NCBI GenBank assembly: GCA_047618505.1
Contig: JBLHLB010000042.1
Location: 1-18,648 of the forward strand
Source: JBLHLB01 sp047618505
Lineage (GTDB): Bacteria; Planctomycetota; UBA1135; GCA-002686595
Length of the DNA: 18,648 nucleotides
Direction: 5' to 3'
In this document: piece after piece, positions 6,897 to 12,584 of the stretch
How positions within the stretch are numbered: the stretch's first letter is position 1
Layout: every line of letters begins with the position of its first letter
The notes under the pieces: model-generated
Database searches by the model: none
The model's input: only the letters and a program-made list of their open reading frames with translations
Told to the model about the DNA's origin: nothing
Position numbers and translations under genes: made by a program

Positions 6897-8648
6897 ATGC
6901 ACTCCAAGACGATCAAGCTTTCTGTCCTTGTCGCCAGTGGCCTACTGCTCGCTTCCAATCCTTCCGCTGACGAGCATCAAATCCTCAGCTTCGAGCGCAC
7001 GCAGCTCAGCGATGTTTACTTCTCGGAGGGGGCAGGCTTCGGCGATGTGAACGGTGATGGCCAGGTGGACTTGATCTACGGTCCCTATTGGTTTGCTGGT
7101 CCTGAGTTCAAGATTGCCGTGGAGATCCTCCCCGTGGTTCCGCAGCCCATGGAATTCTACGCCGACAACTTCTTCAACTGGCTCCATGACTTCAACGGCG
7201 ATGGAAACGTAGATCTCTTGGTTGTTGGTTTGCCCGGCACGCCGGCCTTCGTCTACGAACACCCCGGTATCGATCAGCTCGACCAGCACTGGATAAAGCA
7301 TCAGGTCTTCGACAAGGTCGCCAACGAGTCGCCCCAGTTTCTGGATATAGACGGCGATGGGCAGCCGGAGTTGCTCTGCACGACGAACGGACGCTTTGGC
7401 TACCTGGAGTTCAACGGGGAGAAGCCTTTTGAGACCTGGAGCTTCCAGCCCGTATCCAGCGTGGAGACGAAGATTCGCTTTGGCCACGGGCTTGGTGCGG
7501 GTGATATCGACGGTGACGGACGCCAGGATGTGCTCTATCCCGGTGGTTGGTTCCAGCAGCCCGTCGACACAGGAGCTGGCGAGTGGATCCACCACGCCGC
7601 AGCCTTCACCAGTTCCTACGGAGGGGCAGACATGTACGCCTACGACGTGGACGGCGATGGCGACCAGGATGTGATCGCCACCGTCGCGGCCCATGACTTC
7701 GGCGTGGCCTGGTACGAGCAGACAATTGAAGATGGTCAGCGCGCCTTCGAGGAACACCTGATCGTCGGATCCCTCCCCGAACACAACAAGTACGGCGTTG
7801 TCTTCAGCGAACCCCACGCACTCAGTCTGGTGGACATGGACGGCGACGGCCTCAAGGACATTGTGACCGGCAAGACCTACTACTCTCACCACGAAGGTAG
7901 TCCGCTCTGGGACGGGGGCGCAGTGGTCTATTGGTTCCGCTTGACGCGCACCGCGGAGGGTGTGGATTGGATGCCGTTCCTGGCCAACGGCGATACGGGA
8001 ATTGGGCGTCAGCTAAGCATCGTGGACGCGAACGGTGATGGTCTACCGGACATCCTTGTGGGCGGCATGCTCGGTGGGAACATCCTGGTCCAAAGCCGCG
8101 CAACCGTCGACGAAGCGACATGGAAAGGCCTGCGTCCCAAGGTCTATAACCGCTCTAGCGAGAGAAAGGACCGGGGTGTAGAGGAAGCCATCGACGATGC
8201 GACAGGGAAAGTTCCCGGCGCCATTGAAGGCGAGGCCATGCGCGTCCTGCGCACCTCGGGCGGAGAAGTCGGCGTCCAGAACATGTCGGGTTTCAACGGA
8301 GATCGCTGGAGCGGATCCGAACAACTCTTCTGGCGCAACGCGAAGCCGCGCGCACGACTAGAACTAGAGTTCAACGTAGAGGCGGAGGGGACCTACGACA
8401 TCGAAGTCAGCTTCACCGTCGCCGGCGACTACGCGATCATCAACGTAGGGCTCGACAACAAAGCCCTGGGCGGGCCCCTCGATCTTTTTGACTCGCCCGG
8501 CGTTGCGACAACGGGCGCCCTAGTCCTAGACCGTCGCACGCTAGCGGCAGGCGCACACCAATTGACCCTTGAGACGATTGGCGCAAACCCTGCAGCCAAG
8601 AAGAGCTACATGGTTGGCTTCGATTACCTGCGCCTGTTGGAACGGTAG
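6897..8648 (+). CDS. Secreted FG-GAP/VCBS repeat protein with C-terminal sugar-binding-like module
   Basis: A 583-residue exported protein. The chosen start gives a classical signal peptide (basic MHSKTIK, hydrophobic LSVLVASGLLLAS, cleavage near NPSADE); an ATG at 6870 would add nine residues in front and is less likely. Seven calcium-binding DxDGDGxxD/DxNGDGxxD loops occur at residues 50-58, 98-106, 150-158, 203-211, 250-258, 313-321 and 377-385, spaced 47-64 residues apart, which predicts a seven-bladed beta-propeller. From about 450 to the end is a beta-sandwich-like module (IEGEAMRVL, WSGSEQLFW, GTYDIEVSFTVAGDY, GAHQLTLETIG) that I know from planctomycete and lentisphaeral glycan-related proteins, often joined to DUF2961. 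Likely an extracellular or surface glycan-binding protein; no catalytic motif was seen. Neighbours are unrelated. Confidence 0.88.
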   Translation: MHSKTIKLSVLVASGLLLASNPSADEHQILSFERTQLSDVYFSEGAGFGDVNGDGQVDLIYGPYWFAGPEFKIAVEILPVVPQPMEFYADNFFNWLHDFNGDGNVDLLVVGLPGTPAFVYEHPGIDQLDQHWIKHQVFDKVANESPQFLDIDGDGQPELLCTTNGRFGYLEFNGEKPFETWSFQPVSSVETKIRFGHGLGAGDIDGDGRQDVLYPGGWFQQPVDTGAGEWIHHAAAFTSSYGGADMYAYDVDGDGDQDVIATVAAHDFGVAWYEQTIEDGQRAFEEHLIVGSLPEHNKYGVVFSEPHALSLVDMDGDGLKDIVTGKTYYSHHEGSPLWDGGAVVYWFRLTRTAEGVDWMPFLANGDTGIGRQLSIVDANGDGLPDILVGGMLGGNILVQSRATVDEATWKGLRPKVYNRSSERKDRGVEEAIDDATGKVPGAIEGEAMRVLRTSGGEVGVQNMSGFNGDRWSGSEQLFWRNAKPRARLELEFNVEAEGTYDIEVSFTVAGDYAIINVGLDNKALGGPLDLFDSPGVATTGALVLDRRTLAAGAHQLTLETIGANPAAKKSYMVGFDYLRLLER

Positions 8649-8854
8649 TGGCCCGTGCCAAACCGCTGGCGTTGCCGCGCACAACACGAATGCCGACGCC
8701 GATCATGTCCTGCGTGATGCTGCCAAAGGCGTAGGCAGTGATCACCGCTCAAGGTGAGCGTACCAGTCCCGCATCCCCTCACTGGTGGAAAGGCCACCGG
8801 AAGCCGACACGGTATCGAGGAGATTGCATCGAGGGGACGGCGCTCCCGGGAGAG
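8649..8854. other. Convergent intergenic region without a recognisable gene
   Basis: This 206-bp stretch lies between the ends of two convergent genes. It holds a short hairpin, CGCTCA-agg-TGAGCG (8746-8760), and the palindrome GTGATCAC (8738-8745) next to it, but no T-run, so a terminator is only possible. A leftward frame starting at a GTG (8745) runs into the FG-GAP gene and gave no family I recognise. Confidence 0.4.
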
Positions 8855-9967
8855 CTAAAGCTGAGCGCGTCGCACAAGATCAGCGAGTGCCGCCGCCGCT
8901 TCCTCGACGGCAACGCTCAAGGTTGCGTCACCGACCGTAAGCTCGATGCGCGAGCTATCCGCAGGATCGCTAGCGAGGGAAGTACGGGGATCGTTGAGGA
9001 GCCAGAGCCCCGTCGCCTGGGCGACTTCATCGCGGGCTTGGATCACGGCGTCCCGTGGAGCATCCAAGACAAGGTGCATCATGTTCACACGCGGTTCCGG
9101 GGGATCGACCGTGACGCCTTTGATGGCGGAAAAGGCCTGGGCTAGCTCCCGCGAACGCGCGGTGTAGTCATCCATGCGAGACGCGCGCAAATCCAAATGC
9201 ATGTGGGCCGACGCGGCAAAGGGCAGCAAGGTGATCGGATCCCCGCCAAAGCGCCGTTTCCACAGGCGCGCTTCCTCGATCCAGTCCTTCTCCCCCATCA
9301 GGATCGCCCCCGCGAAACCACCGATTCCCTTGTAGAGGGAAATGTAGATCGAATCGAAGAGCGCCCCCAATTCCGGCAGGGAACAGCCGTAGCCGGAGGC
9401 CGCTTCAAAGGCGCGGGCACCGTCGAGGTGGACGCGGATGTTGCGGGCCCGGGCGGCGGTGACGAACTCCTCGAGCTGCTCCCAGGTGGGCAGCTTGCCG
9501 CCGATTTCGCGGGCGGGTAGCTCGATCAAAACGGCAGCAAGGGGGTCCGCGACGGCGGCGAGGTCCGCCGCCGTCGGCACACGCTCGAAGACCCCCAACG
9601 CCTGGGGATCCAGGCCAGAGAGGACTGTATGGGCGTCGTGTTCGTGCAACTCCAGGTGTGAATGCGGAGGCACGGCGATGCGCTTCGTCCCGGCCTCTTC
9701 GCTCCATAACTTCAGGGCGATCTGCTGGGCCATCGTCCCCGTCGGAAGGAACAGCGCGGCGGGCTTCTCAAAGCGCCCGGCGATGTCCGCCTCCAACTCT
9801 TCGAGCACTAGACCCACGCCGTAGTGGTCCCAGGTCAGCTCACGCTCTTCACACCAACGTGCCAGGGCACTGAGCGCCTTCGCCGGGGTCTGGGGGAAGT
9901 GGTGACCGAGCCGGCGACACTTACTGCGCAGGGTTGCCCGAGCTTCTAAGTCGAGGGTGGGAGCCAT
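8855..9967 (-). CDS. PLP-dependent threonine aldolase / beta-eliminating lyase family enzyme
   Basis: A 370-residue fold-type I PLP enzyme of the Beta_elim_lyase family, which includes low-specificity L-threonine aldolase (threonine to glycine plus acetaldehyde). The cofactor-binding TGTMA loop (76-80) stacks or holds phosphate, HLDGAR (180-185) supplies the aspartate D182 that contacts the pyridine nitrogen and the arginine R185, and SLYKGIGG (210-217) holds the Schiff-base lysine K213. SLYKG-GG replaces the SKGLGAP of well-studied threonine aldolases, so the exact substrate is uncertain. The N-terminus (FPQTPAKALSAL) is also not the usual SDT...PT start. No Shine-Dalgarno site precedes the ATG at 9967. 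It lies 36 bp after the DUF2071 gene on the same strand, likely one transcript. Confidence 0.85.
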   Translation of the reverse strand: MAPTLDLEARATLRSKCRRLGHHFPQTPAKALSALARWCEERELTWDHYGVGLVLEELEADIAGRFEKPAALFLPTGTMAQQIALKLWSEEAGTKRIAVPPHSHLELHEHDAHTVLSGLDPQALGVFERVPTAADLAAVADPLAAVLIELPAREIGGKLPTWEQLEEFVTAARARNIRVHLDGARAFEAASGYGCSLPELGALFDSIYISLYKGIGGFAGAILMGEKDWIEEARLWKRRFGGDPITLLPFAASAHMHLDLRASRMDDYTARSRELAQAFSAIKGVTVDPPEPRVNMMHLVLDAPRDAVIQARDEVAQATGLWLLNDPRTSLASDPADSSRIELTVGDATLSVAVEEAAAALADLVRRAQL

Positions 9968-10003
9968 GGGATGATTGTGGTGCGGCGCCGGGGGCAGCGC
10001 GCT

Positions 10004-10789
10004 TCAGACCGGTTTCGGCGGGAGGTAGATCGTGAAGTCGGTCGACTTCTGGAGCAAGACACTGTGGATGCCCGAGAGATCTCCGAGGCAAACGAGGTCG
10101 AGATTATCGAGCAGGCCGAAGCTCGCTTCAATCGCGCTCCCCCGGGTCATCTCCAGGCGATCGTGCCAAATCGAATAACTCCCAAGGCGGCCGTCTCTTC
10201 GATAGAAAATGCCCTTTGTTGGATGGGTCAACAACACCAGGCCAGTCTCCAGGTCCGGGAAGCCCTGGAGCTCCTCAAGCGCATCACCGGAGTCCTCCAA
10301 CTCGAGCTCAGCGGGGGCCCACTTGCTGGCCGTCTTCATCGAGTAGTACTTGAATCGACCCGCCTGCGAGTCGTAACGCGCATCCAATTGGATCCGCCCC
10401 CCGTACCAGGGCAGCTTCCAGAGGTGATGCGGGACAGCGACAAAGGGCGTATCCAAGCTCGTCCCAAAGAACCACGCCACGTGTTCCCCCGTCTCCGTGT
10501 CCGTGACGTAGGCGCGATAGTTCGTCTGGGCGAACCGGAAGCGCGGCCAGGGGCAGTTGCTGAAACGGAAGTCCAGGTCCAGGAAAGGCACGACCGAGAT
10601 CAGCGCCTTCTGGTTGCCCTTCGAATCGACGATGCAATCCGGCTCATAGCGCGGATGCAGATGTCCCCGCAACACCTCTGGATCTACGCAATAGGTCAGG
10701 ATCGCGAAGTGTTCCAGGGTCGTCTCCACATCGATGCCCGAGGGCGAGGGACGGGTCAGATGCTCGGCGGTGAAGCGCAGCGGTTCCAT
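10004..10789 (-). CDS. DUF2071 family protein (YqjF-like)
   Basis: A 261-residue cytosolic protein of the DUF2071/YqjF family, related in fold to acetoacetate decarboxylase, with no established reaction. Recognisable stretches are the start with HFAILTYCVDPEVLRGHLHP, the central FLDLDFRF followed by FAQTNYRAYV, HVAWFFGTSLDT, and the late YRRDGRLGSYSIWHDRLEM. The frame is open further upstream to 10885, but the ATG at 10789 is preferred: GGAG lies 2 nt before it, the family begins about here, and the longer form would overlap the start of the divergent gene. It is probably transcribed with the lyase gene downstream. Family assignment is fairly sure, function is not. Confidence 0.82.
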   Translation of the reverse strand: MEPLRFTAEHLTRPSPSGIDVETTLEHFAILTYCVDPEVLRGHLHPRYEPDCIVDSKGNQKALISVVPFLDLDFRFSNCPWPRFRFAQTNYRAYVTDTETGEHVAWFFGTSLDTPFVAVPHHLWKLPWYGGRIQLDARYDSQAGRFKYYSMKTASKWAPAELELEDSGDALEELQGFPDLETGLVLLTHPTKGIFYRRDGRLGSYSIWHDRLEMTRGSAIEASFGLLDNLDLVCLGDLSGIHSVLLQKSTDFTIYLPPKPV

Positions 10790-10858
10790 GGCTCCATGCT
10801 GCACTGTGGGGCCAGGGCAGTGGTAACGGGCGGGGGCATCTTTCCCGGGAATCGGCGC

Positions 10859-10864
10859 TATACT
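10859..10864 (+). promoter_or_regulatory. Likely -10 box for the hydrophilic unknown gene
   Basis: TATACT (5 of 6 consensus) ends 10 nt before the ATG at 10875, so the transcript would have almost no leader. No convincing -35 is seen upstream, where the DNA is a G-run (10830-10836). The 85-bp space is shared with the divergent DUF2071 gene. Confidence 0.35.
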
Positions 10865-10874
10865 GATCGGTCCT

Positions 10875-11342
10875 ATGGAGAACAAAGAACTAGAGGCGGC
10901 CGAGAGACTGCTCCAGGAAGCGGTCTATCGCAGCCGAGGCAAGCAGGCCGGAGTCGCGAGCCTGGCGGGAGCCGATTTAGACAAGGAAGCGGGCCCCGGG
11001 AATTGCGGCCTTGGGCACGGCGCCCAGGTCGACCTGGAACAATCCGAGGAGGGCCGCGCGGCCTTTGGACACCTCTTCCCCGGGACTCCATCCGAGGCGA
11101 CTATGGAGGGCCTTTCGGGGCTCCTCGCCACTTGGGTCAAACGCCAGGATGGCCTGGACCGTAAAAGGAATCACTTCCTGCGCGACTTCAGGGATCAGCA
11201 CGGCTACGACCGTCGCGCCTACACCGAGGAGCAGCGCGCGACCTACGGCGACGGCCTCGACTCCGTCAACGCGGAGGAGAACGAGGGGCGCCATGCGGCG
11301 CAGCTCGAGGTGCTTGAGCTGGCTCGCGCCGCCTCCGCCTGA
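10875..11342 (+). CDS. Hydrophilic protein of unknown function
   Basis: A 155-residue, highly charged, soluble protein without signal peptide or membrane segment. I recognise no family. The N-terminus (ENKELEAAERLLQEAVYRS) and the C-terminus (EENEGRHAAQLEVLELARAA) look like amphipathic helices; in the middle is a Gly-rich patch (AGPGNCGLGHG) and a basic, aromatic stretch (RKRNHFLRDFRDQHGYDRRAY). Codon use is strongly GC-ending, which supports that it is coding although a long frame also runs antisense. It lies 54 bp before the membrane-anchored protein gene in the same direction, probably one transcript, and divergent from DUF2071. Confidence 0.6.
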   Translation: MENKELEAAERLLQEAVYRSRGKQAGVASLAGADLDKEAGPGNCGLGHGAQVDLEQSEEGRAAFGHLFPGTPSEATMEGLSGLLATWVKRQDGLDRKRNHFLRDFRDQHGYDRRAYTEEQRATYGDGLDSVNAEENEGRHAAQLEVLELARAASA

Positions 11343-11396
11343 TTCGACCCGCGCCCAGTGCTCCGCCCCAAGCCTCCCCCCGAAAACTCCACGACC

Positions 11397-12176
11397 ATGA
11401 CCACAGACATCGCCCAGGAATCCCAAGACCTCCGCGCACGCATGAACCGATTGGAAGCCGAGGCGCGCCGTTGGCGGTTGGGAGCCCTGGGGTTGGGGCT
11501 CGCGCTTGTGGGCAGTCTGGGACTCTCGGCCATGGCGCCGGCAAGCAGCGGAGCTTCCGCGGCCCCCGCCCGGGACGAGATTCGGGCCAAGCGCATCGTG
11601 CTCGTGGATGCGGATGACAATGAGGTTGGCGCCCTGGAGGTCAACGGCAAGGGCGACCCCCAACTCCACCTGCACAAGGAGTCGCGCACGGCCCTGTTGA
11701 CTCTATCGGGACCGGGCATCCTAGTGCGCGATGGTCGCCGTGGCGCGTACCTGGGACTCGACAGTGGCGGCGCGTCAAAGCTGGAGTTAACCGGCGACAA
11801 CCTCAACCAGGGAGCGCGCGTTTCAGTGCAGCTCGATGGTTCGACTGGTTTCTATGCCCTCGATGAGGCGGGCATGAAGCGCATGGGCATGGAATTCCTC
11901 GCGTCGGGTCAATCGCAGTTCACGACCTTCGACAAGAAGGGAAAGATCCGCAGCTTGCAAGGCATCGACCAGAACGAGAACACGAGCAGCATACTCTTCG
12001 ACGCCCAAGGCCTTCCGCGCCTGGGCCTGATCGTCCCCATGAACGGCATGCCCGCCTTCGCTTCGGAAGACGCGAACGGCATCACTCGCGCCCAGCTCAT
12101 CCAGGGCTTTGATGGATCCGCACGGCTTGAGTTCCTGAGCGACGATGGCAAGGTCCGCTGGGTCGAGCCGAAGTAA
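11397..12176 (+). CDS. Single-pass membrane protein with predicted beta-repeat outer domain
   Basis: A 259-residue protein with a short N-terminal charged helix, possibly coiled coil (QDLRARMNRLEAEARRWR, 10-27), one membrane segment (about 28-46, LGALGLGLALVGSLGLSAMA), and an exported domain of short degenerate repeats such as IVLVDADDNEVGALEVN, ILVRDGRRGAYLGLD and FDAQGLPRLGLIV. Similar Dxx-Gxx-L repeats occur in many anchored bacterial proteins of unknown role and predict a beta-solenoid or stacked sheet. No catalytic residues are seen. An ATG at 11358 would add a Pro-rich 13 residues and is less likely. The final codons E-P-K-stop are the first copy of a 16-bp tandem repeat. It probably shares a transcript with the preceding gene. 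Confidence 0.72.
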   Translation: MTTDIAQESQDLRARMNRLEAEARRWRLGALGLGLALVGSLGLSAMAPASSGASAAPARDEIRAKRIVLVDADDNEVGALEVNGKGDPQLHLHKESRTALLTLSGPGILVRDGRRGAYLGLDSGGASKLELTGDNLNQGARVSVQLDGSTGFYALDEAGMKRMGMEFLASGQSQFTTFDKKGKIRSLQGIDQNENTSSILFDAQGLPRLGLIVPMNGMPAFASEDANGITRAQLIQGFDGSARLEFLSDDGKVRWVEPK

Positions 12177-12228
12177 GCCCGAGCCGAAGTAAGGCCGAGC
12201 CGAAGTAAGGCCGAGCCGAAGTAAGGAT
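12165..12228. repeat. 16-bp tandem repeat, about four copies, containing a stop codon
   Basis: The unit GAGCCGAAGTAAGGCC occurs at 12165-12180 (last bases GCCC instead of GGCC), 12181-12196, 12197-12212 and, partial, 12213-12226. The first copy encodes the last residues E-P-K and the TAA stop of the membrane protein. Because 16 is one more than a multiple of three, the TAA of later copies falls in each other frame. Confidence 0.95.
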
Positions 12229-12254
12229 CGCGTGGTTTGCTAAAGCGAGGGGGA

Positions 12255-12584
12255 CTAGCCTTCTCGCTCCTTCAGGATGAGCGCACGCAGGTGAGATGCA
12301 CCCTTCGTATCGAGTGGGACCTCAATCCTTCGACCGGAGTCATTGATCGGAGCCCTGCCTGTTGCGTCCCGCTTGAGTGCGTCGGCAAGCGCTTCACGAT
12401 CGGGTGTCGACAGTGACAGCGCTGAGCTTGCAACCATGTCCACCGCGCCGGCAACGGGCTTCAAGTGACCGGGGATCTGCGCGGGCGTATTCCCTCGGCG
12501 CAGCAAGAATCCGATGGCGGCAATCCCAAGTAGGAAGAGCACCAGGAGTGCGAGCTGCGACTTACCCCTTGGACGGCCGCTCAT
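12255..12584 (-). CDS. Short membrane-anchored protein, N-terminal paralogue of the large envelope protein upstream
   Basis: A 109-residue protein with one N-terminal membrane anchor (SQLALLVLFLLGIAAIGFLL, about residues 9-28) and a polar rest. It aligns with the N-terminus of the 838-residue protein encoded just upstream: both have SQL at the anchor start, both have similar lengths from anchor to the motif LPLDTEGA versus VPLDTKGA, and both continue with a similar strand (IHVQLVDEEG versus LRALILKEREG). The copy then stops, exactly where the larger one enters its first beta-sandwich domain. The ATG follows directly after the TAG of the larger gene, and AGGGTGAG just before serves as ribosome site, so the two are one operon. 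It may be a truncated remnant that is still translated, or a small partner protein. Confidence 0.65.
   Translation of the reverse strand: MSGRPRGKSQLALLVLFLLGIAAIGFLLRRGNTPAQIPGHLKPVAGAVDMVASSALSLSTPDREALADALKRDATGRAPINDSGRRIEVPLDTKGASHLRALILKEREG

Noticed and set aside
6942..7892. A leftward frame (316 codons) antisense to the FG-GAP gene
   Set aside because: Its length follows from the regular codons of the calcium-loop repeats; the product shows repeated hydrophobic VH/IAV patterns but no family, while the sense frame has seven clear motifs.
8440..8745. A leftward frame starting YAFGSITQDMIGVGI-like
   Set aside because: The first third looks protein-like, but an in-frame stop precedes it and the rest is antisense to the FG-GAP gene; no family was recognised. 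A gene remnant is possible but not supportable.
9971..11164. A long rightward frame (397 codons) across the DUF2071 region
   Set aside because: It lies antisense to a recognisable DUF2071 protein and overlaps the start of the next gene; its product is arginine-rich without domain signs. Typical antisense frame of GC-rich DNA.
10977..11675. A leftward 232-codon frame antisense to the unknown gene and the membrane protein
   Set aside because: It covers parts of two co-directional genes, and the anchored protein on the plus strand has a clear membrane segment and repeats.
12165..12228. The 16-bp tandem repeat as a CRISPR array
   Set aside because: Units are head to tail without spacers and too short.
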